From Drosophila miranda (lineage: Eukaryota > Arthropoda > Insecta > Diptera > Drosophilidae), in assembly GCF_003369915.1 (NCBI RefSeq), contig NC_046673.1, forward strand, positions 23,737,718 through 23,801,717: a DNA stretch of 64,000 nt, written 5' to 3'. The position numbers and the translations under genes were made by a program. Position 1 is the first letter of the stretch. Each line of letters starts with the position of its first letter. Below the pieces are notes generated by a model that did not search any database, was not told where the DNA came from, and worked only from the letters and a program-made list of their open reading frames with translations. Shown in pieces: positions 10,601 to 21,958 of the stretch.

Positions 10601-12290
10601 ATATGAATTTGGGACTGGACGTCAACGGACGAACGTCTGCAACATAACACAAAAAAAAACCATAAAGAACTGTGGACAGTGTGGTGTGGTGTGGTGTGGT
10701 GTGGTTTGGTGTGGTGTGGTTTGGTGTGGTGTGTGGTGTGCTGTGGTATGGTGTTGTCTCTGGGCTGTGTGACATCTCCTAATCACTGCTGTTCCCCAAG
10801 GTCAGCGATGATCTGCGTGGCTGCTGCCCATTGATATTGATGATCGGCGAATCATCAATGATGGGCCTACTCTCGCGGTACTTGCTGAACAGACCGCGCA
10901 TCTTGTTGAGTGGCGTTTGGAATGACTGCGAGACGGTTGCCGCTGCGGCCGCTGCAAATGCCGGCATTGGGGACACGGCTGATGCGGTTATCTCGACTGG
11001 CGTGCTTACTGGCACATCCTTCGGTACGCTAACATCTATGCCATTCGACTGGCCGGGGGAACGTGGCAAACGCGCTGGCTTTGGCGGCGTCGACGGTGCC
11101 GCTGCCGGGCCAGACCCACGACGTCCGAACGATGACACCGCTTATATGAATTTGGGACTGGACGTCAACGGACGAACGTCTGCAACATAACACAAAAAAA
11201 ACCAGAAAGAACTGTGGACAGTGTGGTGTGGTGTGGTGTGGTGTGGTTTGGTGTGGTGTGGTTTGGTGTGGTGTGTGGTGTGCTGTGGTATGGTGTTGTC
11301 TCTGGGCTGTGTGACATCTCCTAATCACTGCTGTTCCCCAAGGTCAGCGATGATCTGCGTGGCTGCTGCCCATTGATATTGATGATCGGCGAATCATCAA
11401 TGATGGGCCTACTCTCGCGGTACTTGCTGAACAGACCGCGCATCTTGTTGAGTGGCGTTTGGAATGACTGCGAGACGGTTGCCGCTGCGGCCGCTGCAAA
11501 TGCCGGCATTGGGGACACGGCTGATGCGGTTATCTCGACTGGCGTGCTTACTGGCACATCCTTCGGTACGCTAACATCTATGCCATTCGACTGGCCGGGG
11601 GAACGTGGCAAACGCGCTGGCTTTGGCGGCGTCGACGGTGCCGCTGCCGGGCCAGACCCACGACGTCCGAACGATGACACCGCTTATATGAATTTGGGAC
11701 TGGACGTCAACGGACGAACGTCTGCAACATAACACAAAAAAAAACCATAAAGAACTGTGGACAGTGTGGTGTGTGGTGTGATCTGCGTGGCTGCTGCCCA
11801 TTAATATTGACGATCGGCGAATCATCAATGGTGGGCCTACTCTCGCGGTACTTTCTGAACAGACCGCGCATCTTGTTGAGTGGCGTTTGGAATGACTGCG
11901 AGACGGTTGCCGCTGCGGCCGCTGCAAATGCCGGCATTGGGGACACGGCTGATGCGGTTATCTCGACTGGCGTGCTTACTGGCACATCCTTCGGTACGCT
12001 AACATCTATGCCATTCGACTGGCCGGGGGAACGTGGCAAACGCGCTGGCTTTGGCGGCGTCGACGGTGCCGCTGCCGGGCCAGACCCACGACGTCCGAAC
12101 GATGACACCGCTTATATGAATTTGGGACTGGACGTCAACGGACGAACGTCTGCAACATAACACAAAAAAAACCAGAAAGAACTGTGGACAGTGTGGTGTG
12201 GTGTGGTGTGGTGTGGTTTGGTGTGGTGTGGTTTGGTGTGGTGTGTGGTGTGCTGTGGTATGGTGTTGTCTCTGGGCTGTGTGACATCTC
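10601..12290 (-). repeat. Tandem array of extra copies of the Ankle2 terminal exon
   Basis: Three extra units lie downstream of the genuine last exon: 10601-11143 (543 bp), 11144-11685 (542 bp) and 11686-12113 (428 bp). A fourth begins at 12114 and runs into the genuine exon, ending about 12653. Each unit contains, in minus orientation, the last ~119 codons of Ankle2 (from VSSFGRRGSG through TLGNSSD and stop), then a GTGTG-rich spacer and a short 3' segment. The junction joins coding GATGACACCGC to 3' sequence TTATATGAATTTGGG. Unit 3 has lost about 114 bp, including the C-terminal codons, and carries private substitutions. Units 1 and 3 share CCATAAAG in the spacer; units 2 and 4 share CCAGAAAG. 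Because the genuine exon stops at 12291, these copies should be untranslated. Confidence 0.9.
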
Positions 12291-15200
12291 CTAATCACTG
12301 CTGTTCCCCAAGGTCAGCGATGATCTGCGTGGCTGCTGCCCATTGATATTGATGATCGGCGAATCATCAATGATGGGCCTACTCTCGCGGTACTTGCTGA
12401 ACAGACCGCGCATCTTGTTGAGTGGCGTTTGGAATGACTGCGAGACGGTTGCCGCTGCGGCCGCTGCAAATGCCGGCATTGGGGACACGGCTGATGCGGT
12501 TATCTCGACTGGCGTGCTTACTGGCACATCCTTCGGTACGCTAACATCTATGCCATTCGACTGGCCGGGGGAACGTGGCAAACGCGCTGGCTTTGGCGGC
12601 GTCGACGGTGCCGCTGCCGGGCCAGACCCACGACGTCCGAACGATGACACCGCATTGAGTTTGGGTGTAGAAAACAGGCGTTTGGGATGAATCGAGCTTT
12701 GGCTGTGTTTGGTGCTAATGGTGCCGCTGCCCTCCGAAGTCTTTGAGGGGCCGGGGCCGGTCCACAGGATGGGCTTGTGCGTCTTCTGAACATGTGTTGG
12801 CGATGGGAAACTGCGAGAGAAAAAACATTTGGTAATGCACAAAACTGAAAAGAGAAGGGGATAGAGTAGCTTACAGAGCCATTTCAGCTGCGGAGTAGCT
12901 CTCCATGGCCGTCTTCCAGGCGTGCACGTGCGGCAGTGTCTCCTTCTCCACATCCATATGGAAAATGGCATTGAGGATATCCAAATCGCGCTTGGTTGGC
13001 TCGTTACTGCAAGGTTTCGGTTTCGGTTTCGGTTGCGATTTAGTTGCGATCGATATTATTATGGGATATTATTTTTGAAACTTACCCAAAGATAAAGAGT
13101 TTGTAGTGTAGGCTTGAAGGCTCCGGAGAGATGGATGTACGCGGTGACATGCTCTCCGGCGGAGTGCGAAACAGCTCCTCGTCATCACTACTGCTGTCCT
13201 GCTGCTGCCCATTACTGCAATCGTACTGGAAGGAGGCCACAAAATGAGCACAGGTTTGGTTTTATTTATCGTTTCTACTTACAAAGAAAAACTCCACATT
13301 GTTGTCCTCATCGTCGTCGTTGTCGCTGTTTGGGCGGCTGCGGCGTGAACGACTTTGCAAGGTCCATTCCTCGACTTTGGAACGCAAAACGATGGCAGCC
13401 GTTGCCGCTGTGGCTGTTGGAGAACCCGGTGCTGGGGAGTCCTGGGCCTGGGAGGCCTGGGCTGCACGCTTCATCGATTCCGTGCGCTTTCGTCGACTGG
13501 TCTTTCGACTGAGATTCGCATCCCAAATACAGGGGCACGATTGCTCCGTATTCCAGGCGAACGAACAAAGACTCTCGGTCTTGAGGGCATCGGGCAGCTG
13601 GGCGGCATGGACCGGAGCCTGTTCGAGCATCAGCACCAGGCTGCTACAGACGCAGCCCAGATGATCGCGACGGGCGTCGTGCAGCTGGAGGAGACGGCGC
13701 AGCATCTGGAGAAGCTGAATGAGAATGGCTACATTGACCTCCTGCGAATTGGCCACATAGCTGGCCACCAGATGGGCAATGCGGGAGTGGACCTTGGTGA
13801 AGTTAACGCTGATGAATCGCGCGTCATCCTTGAAGCTGACGATCAGCGATTTCAGTCTTTTAAGCTCACAGAGCAGGGTATCGTTGATCGACACCATGTT
13901 GCCGATGTTGTTCATGAGTGTCTTGGTGATTCGCTTGGCGAACACCTGCAGAGAGTTCTCCACGCATGTGTATGGCGTCATCACCTGGGTGGTGGGGCTG
14001 GGACCAGAGCCCGGGCCAGAACCAGCAGCGGATGCCGCCACAGCCTGGCCCTTGCCATGCCTGTGATGCTGATTCTGATGATGATCCGCGATTACCATAT
14101 CCAAATACTCGTCAATCTGTGCCTCAAAATTCATTGGATCGGCACTCTCGGCCTGGGCCTGCTCCGCCTTCTGCTGCAGATAGCCCTCCAGTTGCTGCAG
14201 GCCACTCTCGCTGGAGATGTCAACGAACGCGTCGAGAAAGTCCCAGTACTCGCGCCACTCGAGATTCTCCAGGCGTGCCAGCTGTCTGCCCACCATCTCT
14301 AGGCCCTTCTCGATGTCCGAGTTCTTGATGTGACGCTCACGGAAGCTACCGTTTATGCATGACTGCGAGCTCACATCTATATCGAGGGTTTGGTCGCCGA
14401 GCCATGTGCTATTACAGGACGAGGACTGGACGTCCCCGCGATAGGCCAAAAATAGATCCGGTCTGTTCAGACGTATCGGTGTCAATGGTATCTCAATCGG
14501 TGCCCTCATCGGCTTGCTGTTGTAGTTATTGTTGTTCTCGCAATCTTTGCCGTTCAGGAACAAAGGCTTCGGCGAGCTGCAGGCCCCTGCCTTCGGGCTG
14601 AAGAGCGCACGCCGCCCCACGGGTGTCGATGCCAGACACAAATCTGCTCCCCCATTGCCATTCGGGCTGCGATTGAAGATGGACTTGTTAGGCGTCACCT
14701 TCACCGGCGATGTAAACGGCGAGAAGGCCAATGGACTCAAATTATTGCAGGCAATGCGAGGCGGCGTCTTCCAGCGACGATAGAAATGCATGGCCTTTTC
14801 GCGGGGCATGGGTCCCGCCAATGCGCTGATGGTCAGGTCCATGGTGAGGCCCTCGCAGTCCCTTGATTTTTGCTTCAAGTTCTAATGGGGATACAGATAC
14901 AAATACAGATACAGTTACAGATACAGAGAGGTTAATCCTCCTCCTCCTCCACCACGACTTACCGGCGGTTTGCTGGGCGTAAAGGGCTGGCCCACCTGTG
15001 GCGGCACCTCATTTGCGACGGACCTCAGCACGGGCACATAGTGTGCGTCTCCCAATAGCAGCTCCAGCTTATTGACAGCCTCGGGCGGGGCGTGCTGTGA
15101 GCGCAGACAAATGATCTGTGGGGTACAACAGAGAGATGAGAGATTGCAAAGTGATTTGATTTATTTTCTGTACAGCAAACAACTCACTTCTTTCGGCTCT

Positions 15201-18113
15201 TTTCCCTCCAAGTTGGGCAGCGACTTGCATTGTGGATACGAAAGGAGGACCTCAACGACGGCCACGTGGCCATTCTTCACCGCAAAATGTAAGGGCGTTT
15301 CACCGCGCGCCTTGTCGGGCATATTCAAATAGTAGTCGAGCAGGTTGTCGTTTAGCGTGGCGCACATCTCTCTGCTGGCCTTCTTGCCGACATATTGAAG
15401 TGTGAACTCGCGATTGTTGAGGATCTTCAGGATCGTTTCGGCTGCACGCGCCTGATTGAACTGCGCACAAATGTGCATGGCATTGTAGCGACAGCCCTCC
15501 TTCAGGCTGGTGGGGGTGTCCCCGTTGCTGATGAGAAAGCGAGGGTTCTCCCAGACAATTCGCTTCAGCCGCTCGATGTTCCCAGCCTCGATTTGTTTGC
15601 GGAACTCGACAAGCTCCTGCTTGGTGGGTGCCCGGAATGGTGGACGCTCACTGCTGGAGCCGCTAGCTCCTGCTGTCTCGTGCTTGGCCCCAGTCGCAGT
15701 CCCAGTCGCAGTCCCAGTCGCAGTCCCAGTCGCAGTCCCAGTCGCAGTCCCAGTGCCAGTGCTGCTGCCGCTGTTTGTGGTAGTGCTGCTTCCGCTGTTA
15801 CTGCCGTTGATCGGCACACTGGTGGCACTTTTGTTGCTGCTTATGTTGATGGAAATGCTGGGTAGCGTCGATATTGGAGGATTCACAATCAGCATACTCG
15901 ACATGGAGGCGGCCAGGCTACTGATGCAGCTGCTGCTGCTGCTGCTGCCGCTGCTGCCGCTGCTGTTGCTGGAGGTGGCGGTGGCAGTGGGCGAGGTGGA
16001 GTACGGACCGTCCGACGATCCCGATGACGACGGCTTAAAGTTGTTGCTCATCGCCAGGGGCTCTGGATGGATGAGAAAACGAAAAAGAAAAAAAAAGTAT
16101 TAGATCTCCAGTGGGAACTGGTGACTGTCTGTCTGTCTGCACTTACTGCTCACTGGCTTGGCCAAGCCAAATCGGTTTAACGACTCGATGCTCTCGAATC
16201 CAAACTGCACGTAACTTTCTGCCTGCTCGCGATTGGGGAACTCACGCAGGCGGGCATCCTTGTAGTGTCGCAGCACTTCCAACGCCCTGGTTTTTTCGGT
16301 AAAGATTAGCCACAGGGGCGAGTCGGCTGTGGGTGGTGTTGGCATCGAAATCAAAATTAGAAGATTGTTGTACCATTAATAAATGAGATCTAGCTACCAG
16401 CAGAGCAGTAGACGCGACGCGACGCGACTGGTCACGCCATTCGAATGGCAGAGCAGCAGAGAATAACGAAATGGTGAAATGGTAAAATGGGAAACTGGGG
16501 AAAATGGCGAAGCGACAAATGAAACGAATGAGCGGAATGATTGCCAGATGGGGCGCGAAATGTGGTAAGCAAAACAAAATCAAATGCGCGGAGGGAGCAA
16601 CAGCCACAACAAAACCAAAGAGGCGGCTGGCTGGCATGGCGGGAGGGGGAGTGGGCGGGGGCACCACCATGCGTGTGACGCAGTTATTGGCACAAAGCCC
16701 CGACAACATTTCCCTGCTCCCTGCTTTTGCTAAATGCACAGGTTTTCCGCTGGATTTTCAGGTGTTTTGCCACATTTCAGACTTTTCACCGAATTCCACG
16801 GAAACTGTGGTTGTAAAAGAATAAAAACAGAATAGCTTTCTGTGGAATGGAATTTCCCAGAGATATCCATCTGTTCTAGCTTTAGTAGTTCTGGTATTGT
16901 AGATCGTCATATTGCTATTGATATATTTTTATCAGCAATCAAGGCTTTGGGAATCGATAGTGTCTTTTTATGGGCTAAATTCCCCATAGCTATTACTGTA
17001 GTTTACAGTAAAGATTGATTGAATCTCCATTCAATGTTAAAGTATCTTAGATATTCCATGAAACAAATTTTAGTTGCCAAATAAAGGTGATGAAGGGTAT
17101 AAACATTTCGACTATTCGCAGATGATTTTGTTATACGTTCTTTTACCCTTCTTTTGCTTTTGTTTTTATTTTTGTTGGGGTTTTTGTTGTTGTTGGCAGG
17201 GGGCTAACAAACAGTCACAGGGACTGGCACAGGCACAGGAACAGAGAGAGGCACAGGAACAGAGAGAGGCACACAACCCACATTGTTCCGGGGAGCATTC
17301 GACACATTAGCTGGGGATATATTAATATTGAATCCGGGGCATACGCATACGCACACACTGTTTTTTTTTGGGTGGTACTACTGTGCAGCTGGCTTTATAA
17401 ATAACACTCGAAAACTGAAGAATATACATATTAAGGAAAAGCGCAATGTAAAGGCAACAATAAATGTGCGTCGTGTTGGTGGGCGGCAGTTCAAGGTCCT
17501 GTTGATGAGAGGCAGGGGGGGCCATCTGTTCGGTGTACCTCGCAAACAAAGGCAGCCAAAGTTAATCGCGGGTAAAGGCATTTAATTGGATTACGCCAAG
17601 GCAGAGAAAAAGTAACAGCAGACCGATCGAAGGGGTAGGGGTTTGTGGGTGTGCCAATTTATTGCTATATAGGGGCGATATACGATATTGTGGTGGAATC
17701 TACTGTTCGAGCGAAACAGCTGCGAAAACCTCGAGAATTTCTTGGGATTTGCTCACTCACACACACGCATTTGCACACAAACACTTAGTCATGGCTGTGT
17801 GCACACACCGCGCGCGCGCGCTCTATGGAAGCAACAAGCGTCCCCCCCCCCCCTCCAAATAGCTGTGGCTGTAGCTGAAACAAGTAACAACGCACTTACG
17901 TGGATATTCGGGATCCTCATAGTTGTCCACGTTGAGATTATCTGTTGCGCTTGACGATGCTGCTGTCGCTGTTTCTGTCGTGCTGTTGTTGGTGGCCGAC
18001 GACGACTCTGGGCCTGGCTTGATATTCACCGCCGCTATGGAGCCCGCACACTGTGACGCGGTGCCCTCAAAGCCAGCCTTGGACGGCGGAATGTAGACGC
18101 CGAAGTAGGACAT
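12291..18113 (-). CDS. Ankle2: Ankle2 homologue (LEM4; ankyrin-repeat nuclear-envelope protein)
   Basis: Eight exons in consistent phase (18113-17900, 16326-16147, 16062-15188, 15115-14963, 14881-13283, 13225-13086, 13006-12875, 12810-12291) give about 1,270 residues. Order: an acidic/Ser-rich N-terminus; a domain with WLIFTEKTRALEVLRHYKDA and REQAESYVQFGFES, like the RNase H1/caulimovirus-VI N-terminal fold of ANKLE2; a Ser/Thr/Gly-rich linker with TATG iterations; ankyrin repeats (YNAMHICAQFNQARAAETIL, ETPLHFAVKNGHVAVVEVLL); then a long phospho-site-rich C-terminal half. ANKLE2 works at the ER/nuclear envelope, promoting BAF dephosphorylation with PP2A and restraining VRK1 for post-mitotic envelope reassembly, and is needed for neuroblast division. 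The start follows TTACAG and is preceded by a 5'UTR exon (about 18500-18414, donor GTAAGA). An upstream in-frame ATG at 18323 is less likely because it would translate through intron-like sequence. Intron 1 (16327-17899) is non-coding. The C-terminal exon is tandemly amplified downstream. Confidence 0.93.
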
Positions 18114-18413
18114 CTGTAATGCTAGGGTAGCACCGGCTGCCGATAATGCTGCGGGGAAAACGGTACACATACAGGGCTTATACAGAATACAGCGCGAACA
18201 CACACACAGCCACAAACACAGGTTTATGTGAACTGCAGCTACACACGGCCCAATGCCAGTGCAGGCAGCAACAGACGCAAAAAAAAAGTGACGCGATGTA
18301 CGGATTTCGGTAAGCTTGGCCATTTTTTAGGCAAATCCACATGGAAGACAGGCCAGCAAAATGCGGCTTCCGGAGGAACCTCTCGGTAATCACCTTTTCT
18401 CTTTTATCTTACC

Positions 18414-18630
18414 TTTAACAGAAATGCTTAGTGTTTTGTTCGACACGGGATTTACGATTTTACGGTTTTACGCAAAATTTACAAACAAGATTTAGCCTTC
18501 AGTGTGACGTCGTCTGACACTGAGAACTATACCAAAGTATACGGTCTGATTTTAAAAATATTCCTTAAATATACTGACGAATTCAAGTTCTAAATATTAA
18601 AAATATATCGTCCCGGCGATAGCTATCGAC
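18414..18630. promoter_or_regulatory. Ankle2/Miga divergent promoter with core-motif cassette
   Basis: The minus-strand 5'UTR exon of Ankle2 appears to end at 18414 (AAAG/GTAAGAT). Just right of it, CAGTGTGAC (18500-18508) is a one-mismatch Motif 1 (GGTCACACTG, the M1BP site) pointing leftwards. It is followed by a TATACCAAAGTATACGGTCTGA segment and AAATATACTGACGAATTCAAG, which contains the Ohler motif 6 word on the minus strand. A perfect 12-base palindrome CGATAGCTATCG (18617-18628) holds two opposed CGATA half-sites, the pattern bound by BEAF-32/DREF. This fits a bidirectional housekeeping promoter with boundary function. Confidence 0.65.
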
Positions 18631-19099
18631 TTGTCGAGCCAGCCCTGGTAAACACACGGGTGACAGCTGATGACCCTCTGGCGCCGCGCGCCCCACCAAC
18701 GTTGTGATGCAATTTGTTGTTTTCAGGCCTAAAAGTGAAAGTTTTGACTGACCAGCAGCAAGGAAAACCTCTGTAAAAGAACCCTTTTCATCGCCACAGC
18801 ACACCCAGTGAACCAAGGCAATCAGTTCGTGCAAAAGTGACTGCCAAACCATAGTTTTTTCGACGAAAACAAGGGCAAAACAACAAACTCCAAAGGGCAG
18901 GCCCGAGCCGATGAGCAAAGCAACAGCCTAGTGGCCAATGTGCGGTCCAAGTGTTGGCGCTGGTATCGGCGAGGCTTAACCTCAAAGCACGCACACAATC
19001 AGCGAGAGAAAGAGAGAGCAGATCAGGCAGGGAGCCATCCGCACAAAAAGTATTCCCAATCCTCCCATCCAAATCGAAAGTGTTCAAAATTCAAATAGC

Positions 19100-20811
19100 A
19101 TGCATCGCAACGTGCCGGCAACATGGAGCGGTAGCCTGCTACCGTTCCGTGTCTCCACCACCACAAAGGTAAGCAATTCTGATTATTATTCTTCCCCTCC
19201 TCTGACGTTCTGAACCATCATTGACCAGGTCGTCATCTTCTCACTGACCGCTGGCGTGGCTCTGATGGGCGTCCTATCGCGTTTCCTGCGTCGCCGCAAG
19301 CCGCCACGTCCACCGCGTCGTCCCAGGAAGTACACAAATCGTCGGACACGGAACAGTATGCGCAGTCCCAACGATCTGCTATCGATTGCCGGCTCCAAGG
19401 CATCGGCACGCTCTGGCAGCCCGGTGGGCTCCACAATCGCCTACTCCGATCGGCTGTCAATGGCCTCCGGCTCCATTGGCATTATGGGGCTCAGTGGTGG
19501 TGGACCGAATGCTGTGCCCACAGCAGTCACCCAGCTGACCGTCCAGCAGCTGGGCGTAATGGGAATGGAGGCCCTGGACACGGTGATCAACTTCTGGGAG
19601 GATGCTCTGGCCGCACACTATTCGCCGGGCGGATTTCCAGCCTCGCTGACCACCGCCGAGGACTCGGAGTTCTATCGCGAGATCCAGAACCTTCTGGAGA
19701 TGGCCTACACGCTGCAAGAGCAGAGCGAGCTGCTCTTCCTTGACCAGCGATCGGTGCTTTTTCGCGAGGAACATTCCATAGACGAGGCCGAGGAGGATCG
19801 CCTCACCGCTGGCGGTGGCATCGGCGGCGATGACGATGACCGCATCTCTCGCAAATCGGGCAGCGTGCTCAGTCGCGCCGGCTCCGATCCTAATTTCGAT
19901 TCGGCGGAGAGCTTCGCCTCGGCCCTCGACCAGGTGGCCGATCTGCGCGAATTTGAGGGCTTCATCGAGACCTCGTACGAGGAGTATCCGCTGTTCCAGA
20001 GCGCTCTGAAGCACCACGATGAGTACACAGTGCCCTGCCGCACCATTCGAGCGGAGCTGGTGCACTGCAGCACCGACACCGAGTACCTGGCCAAGCTTCA
20101 CTGCGTCCGTCTGGCCTTTCAGTTTCTCTTCAAAGACCCCGCTGTTGGTCAGTGGATCTGCGATGCGGGCAGGCAGATACTCACCGATCTGCTCTGTCTG
20201 GGCGACAAGGACACGAAGGAGTTTCTCGTTGGCTATGAGGACATGGTGAACTTCCTGAAGGACCCCAATGCATGGCCCTGCATCCAAATGGAACTGGAGC
20301 AGCGCAACGTCAAGGCAATGACCTTTTACGACATCTGCCTGGACTTCATCATCCTGGACTCGTTCAAGGATCTGGACACACCGCCAGCCAGTGTCACGGC
20401 TGTGGTTCAAAATCGTTGGTTATCCAACGGATTCAAAGAGACGGTAAGAAACGAAACCGAGCGCCGTTAAGACTATTCATATTGTCGTTCTCCTTTCGGC
20501 AGGCTCTCACGACGGCCGTGTGGTCGGTGCTGAAGGCCAAGAAGCGCATGCTCAAGTTCCCCCATGGCTTCATGTCGCATTTCTATGTGATATCCGAGCA
20601 GATATCACCGCTGATGGCCTGGGGCTTCTTTGGGCCCAACGAGAATCTGCGGGACATTTGTCACTATTTTCGCGAGCAGCTACTGTCCTTCCTGGGCGAC
20701 ATCTTCAGCTTCCAGAAGAGCCGCTTCACCACCATCGAGGACTTCTCGCAGGACGTCCTACAGCACATGCAGACGCGCGTCAACAATATTGGCGTCAAGT
20801 TTAGCCAGTAG
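19100..20811 (+). CDS. Miga: Mitoguardin (mitochondrial outer-membrane protein)
   Basis: Three exons (19100-19168, 19229-20443, 20503-20811) join in phase 0 to give 530 residues. Exon 1 (MHRNVPATWSGSLLPFRVS) and the start of exon 2 (VVIFSLTAGVALMGVLSRFL) form an N-terminal membrane anchor, followed by a very basic stretch (RRRKPPRPPRRPRKYTNRR). Next come a Ser-rich linker and the conserved globular mitoguardin domain, from about LTVQQLGVMGMEALDTVINF to ...NNIGVKFSQ. Mitoguardins sit on the mitochondrial outer membrane, link it to ER and lipid droplets through a C-terminal lipid-transfer domain, and promote fusion through MitoPLD. An FFAT-like acidic Ser segment (LREFEGFIETSYEEYPLFQ) lies mid-protein and could bind VAP; that is inference. 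The gene is divergent from Ankle2. A polyadenylation signal lies at 21047-21052. Confidence 0.95.
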
Positions 20812-21046
20812 TTTATCCTGTCTGCCCTTTCTCCAACTCTTCTTCCAGGATCATATACTACATTTGATATACTCCAAAAAGTTGACTAATTTTAAAGCCT
20901 CATCCATGCACAGTCCATGACCCATGACCCATCCCCATTCCCATTCCCATCCCCGCACGCACAAACACACATTACCCAATACCCCGGGGGAATCGCCATC
21001 ATTTTGTATGATTAAGCATTTAAGTCGCAAGAAAAAACATGTGTAA

Positions 21047-21052
21047 AATAAA
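21047..21052 (+). terminator. Polyadenylation signal of Miga
   Basis: An AATAAA lies 236 nt past the Miga stop and about 200 nt before the next plus-strand start, so it most likely ends the Miga transcript. Confidence 0.6.
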
Positions 21053-21250
21053 ACTGTTTACACCTGCTCCAAACAGCAATCCAGCTGCCATACCGACAAC
21101 GCATCCAATTCCAATTCCATTCCCATTCCCATCCCCACCCTCCAATCGCAGCTCCAGCGGGGGTGCGGCTGTTCAGGCATGGACTTCGCTCTGGCTCGGC
21201 CAGTCGTTTCTGGCAGCTGATTGCAACAAGATCGAATCGCATCGAATCGA

Positions 21251-21958
21251 ATGATGTGTCGGGCCCTGGACTTGAGCTTCGGCCTATTGTCGCTGAGTTC
21301 CTTTGTGAGTGTGGAAGAGCCAAGCCCCATTGATGATGCTTTGCCTGATCCTGATCCTGATCCTGATCCTCCTCCAGATTGCCTGCTTTGGTACCCTCTA
21401 CATGCTCAACAGGATTGTGCACATCCATGCGGATGCCTCCGTTCATGTGTCTGTGCGTGTGTCGGACGACAGCTCCATCTCCGAAAGCTGCAGCAGGACC
21501 ATAATTGTGGACAACATCCAATTGCCGCATCTCACCTGCCTGGAGCTCTTCTATATGCGCTGGACGGTGGTGCTGACCCTGGTCTATTCGTTTCTTGTCA
21601 TGATTATGATGAGGGCCAAGTACATGAGCCACTTTCAGATCAATCAGGTCACATCCAATGGGGTGAGTGACGGGAACCCTTCCGCTCCTCTCCACGTAAT
21701 TCCGATTATGCATATCTACTGTACTATCCCTGGTAGATGATGCTTGTGGGCACTGTCCTGGCTGTGGTTCTGCTCATTTCCACCACGATACTCCACGAGC
21801 GGACGCCCTTTGTGGAGGTGTGGTGCAACAATTTCATCATCTACTATCTATACTACATTGACCTCAACACCATCGTGGCCGTCGCCTACTTCATTTACAC
21901 ATCCTGCTACCTATTAGTGGGCTCAGACGGCGACCAAGAGCCGGTATATATTATGTGA
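21251..21958 (+). CDS. Small four-helix membrane protein, unknown function
   Basis: Exons 21251-21304, 21378-21662 and 21737-21958 join in phase 0, with GTGAGT donors and CTCCAG / TGGTAG acceptors, to give 186 residues. Four hydrophobic helices are visible: one built across the first splice (FGLLSLSSF + IACFGTLYML), one at WTVVLTLVYSFLVMIMM, one at MLVGTVLAVVLLIST, and one at the C-terminus (IVAVAYFIYTSCYLLV). Between helices 1 and 2 is a polar ~40-residue loop with two cysteines. There is no signal-peptide cleavage pattern and no recognised domain. The first intron is a near-perfect (CTGATC)n tract that doubles as its pyrimidine region. It lies tail-to-tail with Trf2. The open frame plus correct splice phases at both junctions make it a real gene, but the function is not known to me. 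Confidence 0.65.

Noticed and set aside
10779-12108. Three separate ~119-residue genes on each strand
   Set aside because: These are the duplicated Ankle2 terminal exons and their antisense. They lack own promoters, acceptors or true starts; the apparent Met is a GTG/Val codon.
13355-14302. 315-residue plus-strand open frame inside Ankle2
   Set aside because: Antisense shadow of the large Ankle2 exon, which is in frame with both neighbouring exons.
18114-18323. N-terminal transmembrane extension of Ankle2 from ATG 18323
   Set aside because: The reading would pass through CA-repeat intron-like sequence, and the TTACAG acceptor directly before ATG 18113 together with the GTAAGA donor at 18413 explains the 5' end better.
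19457-20410. 317-residue minus-strand open frame
   Set aside because: Antisense to Miga exon 2; no splice or start support.
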